The translations under genes and the position numbers were made by a program. The notes under the pieces were generated by a model, which was not told the DNA's origin, did no database searches, and saw only the letters and a program-made list of their open reading frames with translations. 64,000 nucleotides of DNA from Primulina eburnea (lineage: Eukaryota; Streptophyta; Magnoliopsida; Lamiales; Gesneriaceae), in NCBI RefSeq assembly GCF_022965805.1, contig NC_133114.1:9320261-9384260 (forward strand), read 5' to 3'. Numbering within the stretch: the first letter of the stretch is position 1; each line of letters opens with the position of its first letter. This document shows, piece after piece, positions 21,783 through 34,617 of the stretch.

Positions 21783-23428
21783 GTGGCAATCGACATCATA
21801 AATGATAACGAAGATCATGAACCAAAATCTTTTGGTGAATGTAAAAATCGGCAGGATTGGATAAAATGGAAAGATGTCATCCAGGTTGAATTAGATTCGC
21901 TAAATAAACGTAATGTTTTTGGACCTATAGTCCTTACACCTGAAGGTGTAAAACCTGTTGGATACAAATGGGTTTTTATTCGAAAGCGAAATGAGAAAAA
22001 TGAAATAGTAAGATATAAAGCTCGACTTGTTGCACAAGGTTTTTCTCAAAGGCCTGGAATTGATTATAAAGAAACGTATTCTCCTGTGATAGATGCAATT
22101 ACGTTTCGGTATTTGATTAGCTTGGCGGTATCTGAAAATTTAGAAATGCGTCTTATGGATGTTGTTACAGCTTACTTATATGGATCACTTGATAGTAATA
22201 TGTATATGAAAATCCCTGAAGGATTTAAGATGCCTGAAGCACAAAGTTCAAAACCCAGGGAATGTTATTCTGTGAAATTACAAAGATCATTATATGGGTT
22301 AAAGCAATCAGGTCGAATGTGGTATAATCGACTAAGTGATCACTTGATGAAAAAGGGATATGTAAATAATTCAATATGCCCTTGTGTTTTCATTAAGAAA
22401 ACAACATCCGGATGCGTAATTATTGCTGTATATGTTGATGATTTAAACATCATTGGAACGAATAAGGAAATTCAAGAAGTTGTGTCATACTTGAAGGAAG
22501 AATTTGAAATGAAGGATCTTGGAAAAACCAAGTATTGTCTGGGTTTACAAATTGAACAAAAAGAATGTGGAATGTTTGTTCACCAGACAAATTATACAGA
22601 AAAGATCCTTAAACGTTTTAATATGGATAAAGCAAATCCTTTAAGTACTCCAATGGTTGTTAGATCATTAAACATAGAAAAGGATCCATTCCGTGCATGT
22701 GAAGATGATGAAGATATTCTTGGTCCAGAAGTACCATATCTAAGTGCCATCGGTGCCCTTATGTACCTTACAAATTGTACAAGGCCTGATATATCTTTTG
22801 CCGTGAATCTGTTGGCAAGATTTAGCACATATCCAACAAAGAGACACTGGAACGGAATTAAACATATATTCCGTTATCTACGAGGAATGACAGACTTGGG
22901 ACTTTTGTATTCAAAAGATGCTAATCCAAGTATAATTGGTTATGCTGATGCTGGATACTTATCTGATCCACACAAGGCACGTTCCCAAACTGGATATGTA
23001 TTTACTCATGGAGGCACTGCAATATCTTGGCGTTCATAGAAACAAACGCTCGTAACAACTTCATCAAATCATGCCGAGATTATTGCACTACATGAAGCAA
23101 GTCGGAATGTGTGTGGTTAAAATCAATGACCCAACATATCCAAATTTCATGCGGATTATCATTCGATGAGAAGCCTGTGATACTATATGAAGATAATGCT
23201 GCATGTGTTGCTCAAATGAAAGAAGAATACATAAAAAGCGACAGAACTAAACATATTCCTCCTAAGTTCTTCGCATTCACCAAAGAGCTTGAGAAGAATA
23301 AATGTATTGATGTTCGTCACATTCAATCAAGTGAAAACTCATCAGATCTCTTCACAAAGGCACTACCTACGTCAATATTCAGAAAGCACATATATAATAT
23401 TGGGATGCGCTATCTACGAAATTTGTGA
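21783..23428 (+). pseudogene. pol: copia-3 reverse transcriptase and RNase H, one stop and one frameshift
   Basis: Copies element RNA into cDNA within the particle. The RT runs from the WIKWKDVIQVELDSL region through GYKWVFIRKR, YKARLVAQGFSQ, DVVTAYLYGSLD, LYGLKQSGRMWYN and the catalytic YVDDLNIIG (about 22432). RNase H includes YADAGYLSDP and ends at TAG 23037 (AISWRS*); the same frame continues KQTLVTTSSNHAE, then a frameshift near 23100 leads to YEDNAACVAQM and HIPPKFF..., closing at 23428. Two lesions separate it from an open frame. Confidence 0.9.
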
Positions 23429-23592
23429 AGAGTTGTTCGTGTCAACATGAGGGGGAGTTTACGTGACTGCACTCTTTTTCCCTTACTATGGTTTTTATCC
23501 CAATGGGTTTTTCCTAGTTAGGTTTTTAACAAGGCAGTACAAAACACGTAATGAAGACATCATCGTATCATGATCATCATCACAAGGGGGAG

Positions 23593-23870
23593 TGTTGAAA
23601 ATAATATATTTGAATATTGAAAAAGTAATAGTTGAATATTTGAATGTTGAAAATAAGAGTTGTAAAGTTAGAAATTTGTGTGTGATGATGTAGGTAATGA
23701 TGTATTTTATTTTTTGGATTATGTGTAATGAAACTCTATAAATAAATCTCTCATTTGTGAAGAAAATCACAATTGAGTAGAGAGAAAAATATTATAAAGT
23801 GTGTAGTTTGGTAAATTTTGAGAGTTTGAGATTTTTACTTTTTATCATAAATTTTTACTTTTTCACAACA
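23593..23870 (+). repeat. copia-3 3' LTR
   Basis: Preceded by the polypurine run CAAGGGGGAG. Differs from the 5' LTR at about three of 278 positions (two around the TATA region, one near the end). Between pol and this LTR (23429-23592) is non-coding tail with a second purine run, GAGGGGGAG, at about 23449. Confidence 0.93.
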
Positions 23871-23875
23871 ATAAA

Positions 23876-24341
23876 CAGGATGAATGCATGTTTACTTTTT
23901 CATTTTCATGGATTTTTATTCTATGATATTCTATTTTTTCAATGAATACATATTAAATATTGGATTTTAATTGAAAATATATTATATTGATTCTACCTAA
24001 ATTAATTACTATTATAGTTGAAAGTTTTAATACAAATTTTAATTTTTTTACATCTTTGAGAATTTATAATTTATTTCAGTAAAAAAATTAATTTTCATAT
24101 TGTAAACATATTTCTATATGTGAACGTAATCATACAATTATTTTGATTTTTTTCCAATTAATTAATAATAAAAATTAATATATGTTGTATTTATATTTTA
24201 TTCTTAATATTGAATAAAAGATAATCATCTAAGTGATTTTACGTCCCTTGGCTTTGTGTATGTAAACTATAACATGGAAAAAAACTTGGTCTTTCTTAAT
24301 TAATATGACATTTGATTTATTTATTTTAGATTTGTGATGTG
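23876..24341. other. AT-rich DNA, nothing recognised
   Basis: Lies between copia-3 and copia-2. No frame, repeat or element signature is visible. Confidence 0.5.
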
Positions 24342-24346
24342 AGTTT

Positions 24347-26335
24347 TGTTGGATCTCGGTTTCTACACGCCCAAACGCAGCGGAAGATTTAAAAATTTTA
24401 TTTATTTTGACAATCAAAATATGTTTGGACGCTCGTATGATTTTATCATAATCAAACATTCTTAGGATGTCAGAATTTATACCTTTGTTAATTTAATTCA
24501 CTGGACTCCAACTAATCCGATATAAACGGATTAGCTCTTGTTGATTCCCTACGAACTTTCTTCGATTAAATCCTCCTATCAAGTTCACGACTAGATAGTA
24601 TGTTCCTCTTCCAATTTGCACTAGAAAATATGGAAGATATTTGCGTAGGAGAGAAAAATAATTGAGAGAGGCTCAAACTTTTTGTGTCCCCAAACAAGTG
24701 GCCGAATTTTTCTTTTTCTTGAAGGGAGTTCACGTAAGTTTTCTTCTTGGTGGCTAGGGTTTTGACTTTGCAACCCTTTATTTATAATTAGATAATAATC
24801 TAATTACATAATTAACATTAATGGGCTTGATTTAATTAATTGGGCTAGTACAACTAGTTTAATTAATTAAATCAAAGCCCATTAAAACTTTAATTATTAA
24901 ATATGTTGGACTTGTACCCCTACAAGCTCATTAAACATATTATCCACCATATTTAATTTATTAATTAATCAACTCAACTTTTGAACTTAATAAATTAAAT
25001 ACATTATAAATTCAACATTTGAATTTATTATTTAAATTATAAATTCAAATCCTTGAATTTTTATCACCTCCAAAATTTAATATTTAATAAACCCAACATT
25101 TGAGTTTAATAAATTAATTTCTCAAATTTTATAAATTCAACTCCTTGAATTTATTCTCTCAAAATTTAATTATCATAAATTCAACTCCTTGAATTTACTA
25201 TATAATATAAATTCAACTTCTTGAATTTATTCTCTCAACGGGAACAAACAATCCAGTACTTGTGTGACCCTCAATGGTTCAGGGATACAGCTAGCCGTGG
25301 GTTCACAACTCTTTGTGATTCAGGACATAATCCTTTATTCGGGCTTACCCTAGTTAGCCCCATTCTTTTCATCAACACCTTGATAAAAAATGTCAGAACT
25401 CATTTCTGATTGCATTGCACCCATCGGATCATGGTAAGAGCGTCTAGTAGCATCGCCCCATGATCCCCTAGGTATCACTGATAGTGCCTACAAGAACCAG
25501 TCGATTATGATTAACGTACAGTACGGTCCCTTCATCTCATATATCTCGATCGAATCTGCAACCATTGGTTCATCGAGGGTTGCATATTAATTCGATAACT
25601 ATGTGATAACTATAATAGTGGCATCGCGTGTACTATTGGAGAACTCCTTCTCCAACGTACATCTCGTACTTTGGCCAGAGATTCCATTCACTATTATTTC
25701 ATTAGATCACATAGGATATCCACACCCGTAGGTGAGCGGTGAATCCCCGACTACAATGCACTGGCTCCTATATGTGTCGCAACTGTACCCAACCTCGCCA
25801 CCTGATGACTCTCCTGGAGCCGGTAAACGAGTCAAAGCACAGCCCTAGCATATAGAGCCTCAGTGTTGTTCCGGGTCGTAAGGACTAATGGTGTACATTC
25901 ATAACCACAGACTTATCCTCTCGATGAATGATAACCACTTGGAAAGTCCGAGGGAGGGTTGTTCGGTATAATCATCATATGACTACCCATCTGCATGTTT
26001 GGACATCTCTATGCCCTTACCAAGAAACGCAGTACACAACATCACAGATGCTAGTCTCGAGCTCAAGCGACCTTTATCCATTTTTTAGGCGGCTGAATCG
26101 ACTAGGAACGAATTTAGAATATGCAGTGTTTACAAATGAGTTTCAACATCGAATTACGATTCATTTGTATTAAAGTATAATCAAGGACTTTATCTATGCT
26201 GATTGCATGGGTATACAGATAAAGTATAACGAAGACCATAAAAAGTTAAATTATATTAAAATAAAGATTGTTTATTTCACTTGAGTCAATAAATTCCCTA
26301 GCCAACCGTTGGATTGCAGGACATCTACTCTAACA
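24347..26335 (-). repeat. copia-2 3' LTR (left), 1,989 bp
   Basis: TGTTGGATCTCGG ... CTACTCTAACA on the + strand. Followed at 26336 by ATCTCCCACTTGCCC, the complement of the polypurine tract. No gene. Confidence 0.92.
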
Positions 26336-26399
26336 ATCTCCCACTTGCCCTAGAGCCAACTACCCTTAACTTTAATCTCATTGTTTCGCGATGCTTCTG

Positions 26400-26815
26400 A
26401 AACAATGGTCCTGGCAAGGGCTATGTAAGTGGATCAGCAACATTATCTGCAGAGGGGACTCTTCCGACTGATATATCTCCTCTTTCCACAATCTCCCGTA
26501 TGATGTGGAACTTCCTCAGTACATGTTTGGATCGCTTATGAGACCTTGGTTTCTTTGCTTGCGCAACGGCACCAGTGTTGTTCCAGTTCAACGGGACTGG
26601 ATCAACTCCATTAGGAATAATACCCAACTCTTGGACAAAATTCCTCATCCAAACTACCTCTTTGGCTGCATCAGATGCAACAATTTATTCAGCTTCAGTG
26701 GTGGAATCCGCAACAGTGTCTTGCTTGGAACCTTTCCAAGAGACAACCGCACCATATAGCATGAATACAAAACCAGAGGTCGATTTTGAATCATCTATGT
26801 CACATTGGAAGCTAG
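26400..26815 (-). pseudogene. pol: copia-2 RNase H
   Basis: Minus strand. The FVQELGIIPNGVDPVPLNWNNTG / KHVLRKFHIIREIVERGDI / ADNVADPLT block is the usual copia RNase H C-terminus, in which ADPLT follows the last helix. The upstream part ([18 protein letters not shown] text, about 26690) is in another frame. It is broken from RT by a frameshift near 26812. Confidence 0.82.
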
Positions 26816-28225
26816 AATCTGTGTAGCCTTCCAATTTCAATTCTCCACCCATAGACCATGAACAAATTCTTAGTCCTTCTCAAGCACTTAAGTATATCTT
26901 TCACGGCCTTCCAATACATTGGACCAGGGTTCGCCTGATATCTGCTTGTAACACTCAAAGCGTAAGCAACATCAGGACGTGTCGATATCATACCATACAT
27001 GATACTACCAATAGCTGACGGATATGAAATACGTGTCATCATCTCTATCTCTTCCTCAGTTTTGGGACACATAACTATAGATAGTGTAATACCATGACAC
27101 ATTGGTAAGTATCCACTCTTGGACTCTTCCATAGAGAATCGTTTTATAATGGTATCGATATAGGTGGCTTGGGTGAGTCCGAGCATCTTCTTTGATATAT
27201 CTCTATAGATTCGTATTCCCAATACGTAGGATGTTTCACCCATGTCTTTCATGGAGAATTTACTGGCTAACCATACTTTAGTTGATTGCAGTAATCCTAC
27301 ATCATTCCCAATGAGCAGGATATCATTAACGTAAAGTACTAGGAATGTCACTGCACTCCCACTAATTTTCTTGTACACACATGGTTCTTTAGGATTCTTA
27401 GCAACACCAAACTCTTTGATAGTGCTATCAAATCTGAGGTTCCAACTCCTTGACGCCTGCTTGGGACCATATATTGATCTCTGAAGTTCGCATACCTTAT
27501 GCTCACTTCTTACTGATGTGTATCCCTCAGGTTGAGACATATAAGTTTCTTCTTTCATGTCTCCATTGAGGAATGCAGTCTTTACATCCATTTTCCATAT
27601 CCCATAGTCATACCATGATACTATGGCTAGTAGTAATCTAATGGACTTAAACATAGCAACTGGTGAAAAATTTCCTCTTAGTCAATTCCTTGCCTTTGAG
27701 TATAATCTTTTGCAACCAACCTTGCTTTGAAGGTCACTACCTTCCCATTCGCCCAAGCTTTCTTTTATAGATCCATTTGCACCTTATGAGAACGATTCCC
27801 TCAGGTTGATCCACAAATGTCCAGACTTGGTTTGAATACATAGAGTTCATTTTTGACTGCATGGCTTCAAGCCATTTGGTTGAATCAGTATTAGATATTG
27901 CTTCCTTAAAGTTCATTGGATCATATCCAACACAAGACTCATCATGGTCTTGTTCATGAAGAAGCATATATCTAGCAGATGGTCTAATAACCCTATCAGA
28001 CCTCCTAGGAGCTTGTACTTCAACTACTGGTACTTGGGAAATGGGTTCAACTTCTATAGTTGAGGGAGTATCTTGAATTTCTTCAAGTTCTATCATCTTG
28101 CCTTTTCTATCTAATAGAAACTCCTTTTCCAAAAAGGATGGCATTTCTTGAAACAAACACTTTTGCTTCATTGGGATGATAGAAATAATATCCAACATTT
28201 CTTTGGATATCCTACAAAATAGCAC
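26812..28225 (-). pseudogene. pol: copia-2 reverse transcriptase, catalytic Asp changed
   Basis: Minus strand. The linker (EIQDTPSTIEVEP, RRSDRVIRPSARY) and RT N-terminus (WLEAMQSKMNSMYSNQVW, CKWIYKRK) are open from 28225 to 27737. A frame break of about 80 bp follows, then a long open part 27654-26812 with MDVKTAFLNGD, LQRSIYGPKQASRSWN and LVLYVNDILLIG. The canonical YVDD is YVND here, so the polymerase would be inactive even if the frame were whole. The palm and thumb end in ISYPSAIGSIMYGMISTRPDVAYA. Copia-1 keeps YVDD. Confidence 0.88.
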
Positions 28226-29034
28226 AAAGTGGATCTACTATCCAATTTGTCTCCCACTGTCTGCTTCACGTAAGCAGGACATCTCCATATTCTCATGTAA
28301 GAATATTTGGGAGTTTTTCCCATCCATATCTCATATGGTGTTTTATCCACTACTTTATTATAGACATTATTCAACAACATTGCCGTAGTTTCAAGCGCAA
28401 AGCCCCAAAAGAATGTATGCAATTCAGTGAGTCTCATTATTGATCGAACCATGTCCAACAAGGTTTGCTTACAATGTTCAGAAACACCATTCAATGGTGG
28501 TGTTGCTAGTGGAGTCCACTGTGAGAGAGTCTTATTCTGTTTTAGATAACCCAAAAATTCAGCACTCAAGTATTCTCAACCTCGATCAGATCGAAGTGTC
28601 TTAATACTTCTTTTCAGCTGATTTTCTACTTCAAATCTGAATTCTTTGAACCTTTCAAATGCTTCAGATTTGTGTTTCATCATATAAACATACCAATACC
28701 TCGAATGGTCATCAGTAAAGATAATGAAGTAGGATTGCCCATATTTTGTGCTAACACTTAGCGGGCCACAAACGTCTGTGTGGATCAAATCCAGTAGACC
28801 ATGTGCACGTTCCACGTTTCCATTGAATGGAGTCTTAGTCATTTTTCCTTTTAGACAGGACTTACAAGAATGTAGAGAATTTATGTCTGACAAGTCAAAC
28901 ATGTCTTCTCCCACTAGCTTGTGCATCCTTCTTTGGGCAATATGACCTAGTCTAGCGTGCCATATTTGTGTGGGATTTGGATCATCTAACTTTCTTTTGT
29001 TTGTTGTTGAAATCATGTTTACTTGGACATTCAC
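28168..29034 (-). pseudogene. pol: copia-2 integrase, one stop
   Basis: Minus strand. WHARLGHIAQRRMHKL and CKSCLKGKM form the zinc finger. DLIHTDVCGPLS and TLRSDRG give the two catalytic Asp; a TGA at 28576 interrupts just before EYLSAEF. The frame continues as TPLATPPLNGVSEHCKQTLLDM with the Glu, then KTPYEIWMGKTPKYSYMRIW and VGDKLDSRS. It overlaps the start of the RT frame, because a frameshift near 28190 separates them. It is better preserved than the copia-1 copy. Confidence 0.88.
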
Positions 29035-29049
29035 TTATCATTTCCAGAA

Positions 29050-29830
29050 CATTTCTGGCGCATATAATTTCTTATGTCCGGACTTCTTGCAGTAAAATAA
29101 ATATGTTCTGTCTTATCGGGCTTTTTAGGCCCTTTAAGTATCATTCAGAGTTTGTCTCTTATTGGGTTTGTTTTTCTTGTGAGGAGCAAAACATTTCTTT
29201 CCCTCACCTTGTGGGCCATTTTTCGTCTGACGAGAGGTCCATTAGAAAAAATAACAATTTTCTGTTTTATGGTGATCTCATAAGTTATAATCATATTGAC
29301 TAGCTCTTCAAGGCTATCATCTATCTTATTCAAATTTAAGTTCACCATAACCCCGTCAAATGAGGAAGAGAAAGACAACAAATTGATGTTATCTAGTAAC
29401 TCGTTAGGAATCACATATTCTAGGCCCACCACATTCTTCATAAACACAGTCATATGTACACCATGCTCATGGGCTAGAGCCCCATCTTGCATGTGTGTAG
29501 TCATGGGCTCCTTGAAAGTAGTGTGCATCATCGTATGAGTTTCATGTACCATGCAACTCTTGCATGTGTATTCGAATGTCAGCAACATTCAACATTTCCT
29601 CAAACTGTCTCTACAGTTCATTTGACAAAGAAGCGAGCATGTTACACTTTAGCTTGTATACTATGGTCCTACCATCTTGCATGCTTTGTCAGTTCAGCAG
29701 GACTGACATGAGTGTGTATGCCATTTACTCCGAATTCAGAATAATTTTCCCAACCAGTCTAGAGAATTAGTGTTCGATTAGCTTGTTAATAACAAAATTG
29801 AATTACCTGACGAAATCGAAAATATACAGA
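29050..29830 (-). pseudogene. gag: copia-2 gag, start lost
   Basis: Minus strand. The open part 29588-29145 contains TFKEPMTTHMQD, NVVGLEYVIPNELLDNINLLSFSSSFDG and LNKIDDSLEELVNM, then a basic tail (VRRKMAHKVRERN). N-terminal text homologous to copia-4 (LNSE...) is at about 29750-29830 in other frames, with the ATG mutated. I see no intact CCHC knuckle. Confidence 0.78.
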
Positions 29831-31669
29831 TACGGAAACAGAATAATGGTTGCTGATTATTTTAAAATAATTTTAAGATATAAAATATGGATTTCATTTT
29901 ATAAATTACCCTCCTACTATTTTGACATTTCCACCACCCTCTGATGAAAAAGGGAAATCGTATTTCTTTAGTAGGCACGTAGAGTCCAATTAGTCAATTA
30001 TAATCCCGAATAATATCAGCCAATTATAATTACTAAAAGGTAGAGTCCAATTGCATCCCTATGCAACCTCCGCGTGTTTTGCCTCACGTTTAATAAGGAC
30101 CCAATAATATGACGTCGTTTATTTTCGCGTGTCGAACCAACCCATCAATATTGAATTGTAGTAGATGGTCGCCATGAGTTCCCCCAATAATATGAGCCGA
30201 AGTCATGGGAGTTCCACTCAATTCACATCATATGTCTGGTGGAAGTCACAGTTTTCCGGTGTACAGGCCTCCCCAATAATATGAGCCAGACACTGTCCGC
30301 GGATAGCGATCAACATGCAACCAAGGTTGATGGAAGGCAAGGAAAAATTAAACTCCTTTAATTTTTACTTTTTCAGTTTGATATAAATTTTGAATCCTAT
30401 TCAAAATGAGGGATTTAAATTTAAAGTTGTCTCATCATTTTAATTTAAAAATCGCGTGCCACGAGTTTGTATGTTTGTTGGATTCATGCAACTATATTAT
30501 ATAATAATATACATACATGCATACTACTATATATCACATATATCATAATATGACATTCAACAATAAATAAGGATGATCGATTGCCAGCACTATTAGATCC
30601 ATGTGAGCCAAACATAGATCCAGGTCCAAAACCTAGGTGAATGCAGGGATGCAAATGCAACTATTACAAGAGCTTCCAATATTTTACATGTCAACATCTC
30701 GTTCATCGGGCCCATCATCTTCCAGTCTTGATCTCCCACTATTTCTAATATTACATTTAAATAGCCATGGCACATAAGGGATACATCTCATGGGGTGGGA
30801 ATGGGCCATAAACCAAGCCCACTTTAATAATATCAAATATTAAAAAATGAATAAAATAGTAAAATATCCTAACATACACGTAAACACATTGGTCAAGGCT
30901 CTCGATCATCCTCCATGCATTTAATATCAAATATTAGCATCAATTTAATTAAACAATTGAATTAATAGATAAATCATATATCTAATAATTTATCACTAAC
31001 CACCACAATTATTAAAGGATTTAATAAATTAAATAAACTCTTTTATTTAATTCCCAATTAAATCAATAATAATTGATTTCTTGTAAAAACTCATTTTTAC
31101 CATAAATAATTAAAATATGAATCATATTTTAATTATTTATTTCACAAGAAAATTATTAATTTTCTAAAAAATAATTTTCCAAAATAAAAATTTAACCAAT
31201 TTTCAAAAATATCAATTTTACCCAAAAATTTTAAAAATCATAAAAATTGCACCCTAGGCCCAAACAATTCAAGCCCATTATTCAGTGCGCTTCGCGAGAC
31301 GCTCCCGGGCAGCCGCCCGCCCGCTGCCTGAATGTTTCGGGCAGCGGCAGCGGCCCTGTGCGCGCAGAACGCGCACAGGCGCGCCGACGCCGCGGACGCC
31401 TGCGCTAGGGCGGTGCGTGCAGGCGTCTGGCGCCTGCGCGCGAGCGGTGCGGGCAGGCAGTCCGGCGCCTGCCCGCACGCTGCGCGCTGCCGTGCGCGGC
31501 CCTGCGCGCACGGACTGTCCGGGACAGTTCCGGGCAGATTTAATTTTTTTTTATTTCGAAAATCTGGAAAAAATAAATTTTCGTGGTGCTAAATTTTCTG
31601 AAAAATTTTCTTGTGTGGTTAGAAATAAATTATTCAATATCAAAACCATACGATTTAGAAAAAAACCTG
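29831..31669 (-). other. copia-2 leader with repeated motif and GC-rich island
   Basis: Same design as in copia-1. CCCAATAATATGAGCC-type motifs are at 30005, 30100, 30183 and 30272 (spacing 95, 83, 89, identical to copia-1). The GC-rich island is at about 31284-31541. It is non-coding; long frames across the island reflect GC content. Confidence 0.77.
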
Positions 31670-31681
31670 GCTCTGATACCA
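31670..31681 (-). other. Primer-binding site of copia-2
   Basis: GCTCTGATACCA is the exact complement of TGGTATCAGAGC, one base from the LTR. Confidence 0.92.
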
Positions 31682-31682
31682 C

Positions 31683-33568
31683 TGTTGAATCTCGGTTTTC
31701 TACACGCCCAAACGCAGCGGAAGATTTAAAAATTTTATTTATTTTGAAAATCAAAATATGTTTCGACGCTCGTATGATTTTATCATAATCAAACAATAAT
31801 AGGATGTCAGAATTTACACCTTTGTGAATTTAATTCATTGGACTCCAACTAATCCGGTATAAACGGATTAGCTCTTGTTGATTCCCTACGAACTTTCTTC
31901 GATTAAATCCTCCTATCAAGTCCACGACTAGATAGTATGTTCCTCTTCCAATTTGCACTAGAAAATATGGAAGATATTTGTGTAGGAGAGAAAAATAATT
32001 GAGAGAGGCTCAAACTTTTTGTCTCCCCAAACAAGTGGCCAAATTTTTCTTTTTTCTTGAAGGGAGTTCACGTAAGTTTTCTTCTTGGTGGCTAGGGTTT
32101 TGACTTTGCAACCCTTTATTTATAATTAGATAATAACCTAATTACATAATTAACATTAATGGGCTTGATTTAATTAATTGGGCTCGTCCAACTAATTTAA
32201 TTAATTTAATCAAAGCTCATTAAACATATTATCCACCATATTTAATTTATTAATTAATCAACTCAAATTTTGAGCTTAATAAATTAAATACATTATAAAT
32301 TCAACATTTGAATTTATTATTTAAATTATAAATTCAACTCTTTGAATTTTTATCACCTCCAAAATTTAGTATTTAATAAACCCAACATTTGAGTTTAATA
32401 AATTAAATTCTCAAATTTTATAAATTCAACTCCTTGAATTTATTATCTCAAAATTTAATTATCATAAATTCAACTCCTTGAATTTACTATATAATATAAA
32501 TTCAACTTCTTGAATTTATTCTCTCAACGGGAACAAACAATCCAGTACTTGTGTGACCCTCAATGGTTCAGGGATACAGCTAGCCGTGAGTTCACAACTC
32601 TTTGTGATTCAGGACATAATCCTTTATTCGGGCTTACCCTAGTTAGCCCCATTTTTTTCATCAACACCTTGATCAAAAATGTCAGAACTCATTTCTGATT
32701 GCACCCATCGGATCATGGTAAGAGCGTCTAGTAGCATCGCCCCATGATCCCCTAGGTATCACTGATAGTGCATGCAAGAACCAGTCGATTATGATTAACG
32801 TACAGTACGGTCCCTTCATCTCATATATCCCGATCGAATCTGCAACCATTGGTTCATCGAGGGTTGCATATTAATTCGATAACTATAATAGTGGCATCGC
32901 GTGTACTATTTGGAGAACTCCTTCTTCAACGTACATCTCGTACTCTGGCCAGAGATTACATGCACTATTATTTCATTAGATCACATAGGATATCCACACC
33001 CGTAGGTGAGCGGTGAATCCGCGACTACAATGCACTGGCTCCTATATGTGTCGCAACTGTACCCAACCTCGCCACCTGATGACTCTCCTGGAGCCGGTAA
33101 ACGAGTCAAAGCATAGCCCTAGCATATAGAGCCTCAGTGTTGTCCCGAGTCGTAAGGACTAATGCTGTACAATCATAACCACGGACTTATCCTCTCGATG
33201 AATGATAACCACTTGGAAAGTCCGAGGGAGGGTTGTTCGGTATAATCATCATATGACTACCTATCTGCATGTTTGGACATCTCTATGCCCTTACCAAGAA
33301 ACGCAGTACACAACATCACAGATGCTAGTCTCGAGCTCAAGCGACCTTTATCCACTTTTTAGGCGGCTGAATCGACTAGGAACGAATTTAGAATATGCAG
33401 TGTTTACAAATGAGTTTCAACATCAAATTACGATTCATTTTTATTAAAGCATAATCAAGGACTTTATCTATGCTGATTGCATGGGTATACAGATAAAGTA
33501 TAACGAAGACCATAAAAAGTTAAATTATATTAAAATAAAGATTGGATTGCAGGGCATCTACTCTAACA
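31683..33568 (-). repeat. copia-2 5' LTR (right), 1,886 bp
   Basis: TGTTGAATCTCGG ... CTACTCTAACA on the + strand; collinear with 24347-26335 except for small deletions. Confidence 0.92.
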
Positions 33569-33573
33569 AGTTT

Positions 33574-33770
33574 CATACAAATATTTTGTGATTCCATGTG
33601 AGAGGGAATAATTTCTTAATTTTGATTTTTTATACCAGAAGTATTAAAATTTTTTTGCTTCACGAGTTCAGGGTACTCGAAATCAGTATTATATGATTTT
33701 TTTTCGTATCACACAATTTTTTTAATTGTTTCCTCTAAGATATTGGCAAGTTTCATACTAAAATTCAGTT
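33574..33770. other. Unassigned AT-rich DNA
   Basis: Continues the pre-insertion site of copia-2. No TGTAATGCCC start of the gypsy-A LTR is found here, so gypsy-A appears truncated on its left side or begins within this diverged stretch. Confidence 0.45.
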
Positions 33771-34617
33771 TGTAAGAAATCTACCCGTTAGATTTTGAAT
33801 CCGACTTCAGTACTGTGTTCCTATCGACGTAGGCTTCAACTGGACGTAAGTTTTGTTACGTTTTGATATGTTTTGAAATTATGATATTGCTGGAATCGAA
33901 TATACTTCATATATGATGTTCTTGGCATATTAAACATTGTAGAATCGAAGTCAGATTGAGAAACAGATTAATTATGGAATTTTTATGATTTTTAAGAGTA
34001 TATCGATTAATATTGGACAAATTTGAATTGTTGATTGATTACAGATTGGATTGGATATTGGTTATGGTTTGTAATTAATATTAGTTGAGATCGATTGACG
34101 GGGATATTCAGATGATTCCGTTATACCGTTGATTTTGAATTGAATCCAGATTGATCAGGTTGGTACTGATTTGAGCAGTATATTGATATGATATTATTGA
34201 TATTGTCGTTGACAGATTGAGGGTTGATATACTTTGAATTCCAGACAGGAACGACATCAGAACTACAATAAAAGAAAGGTATAAGTCAATATGGTACTGG
34301 GAGAACGACTAAAGTATGATATACTTGAGTTTCCCTAAATCACATACTTATTGTTATTATTTACAATGATTTGAATTGATATGCTTGTTCTATTGATTTA
34401 TAGAAGCATGTATTAGATGAGTATTAGAAGAGTGATTTTGTGAAATAAGTGCCGATAGTGATGGAATCGTCACTGGCACATTGCACATTGTCACAAGATA
34501 GTGAATTGGTGATATTGCCACAGTCTGTGACGGATAGGTCAAGACACCGGATGTTTGGTATATCGATTGAATAGAATTGGAGTTTCTTCTATTACTGAAT
34601 TCGATATAGGAATGCCA
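33771..34617 (+). repeat. gypsy-A 5' LTR, left segment
   Basis: Parallels the solo LTR at 48310-48780 and 50310-50920: shared phrases include TTTGAATCCGA, GTATAAGTCAAT, ATATACTTGAGTTTCC, CACACTGGCACATTGCAC-like text and ATTCGATATAGGAAT. It is cut at 34617 by copia-4 and resumes at 43829. No gene. Confidence 0.8.

Larger units (their letters stand above)
17669..23870 (+). mobile_element. copia-3: complete Ty1/copia element, TSD ATAAA
   Basis: Two 278-bp LTRs (17669-17946, 23593-23870), TGTTGAAAAT...TTCACAACA, differ at about three positions. ATAAA flanks both ends (17664-17668, 23871-23875). The internal order is leader, gag, protease–integrase, RT–RNase H. The low LTR divergence points to a recent insertion, but pol carries stops and frameshifts. 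Confidence 0.95.
24347..33568 (-). mobile_element. copia-2: complete-length Ty1/copia element, minus strand, TSD AGTTT
   Basis: LTRs 24347-26335 and 31683-33568, flanked by AGTTT at 24342-24346 and 33569-33573. The internal part, read on the minus strand, is primer site, leader of about 1.8 kb, gag, IN, RT, RNase H. The right LTR lacks about 48 bp near its end compared with the left. All genes are broken. Confidence 0.93.
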
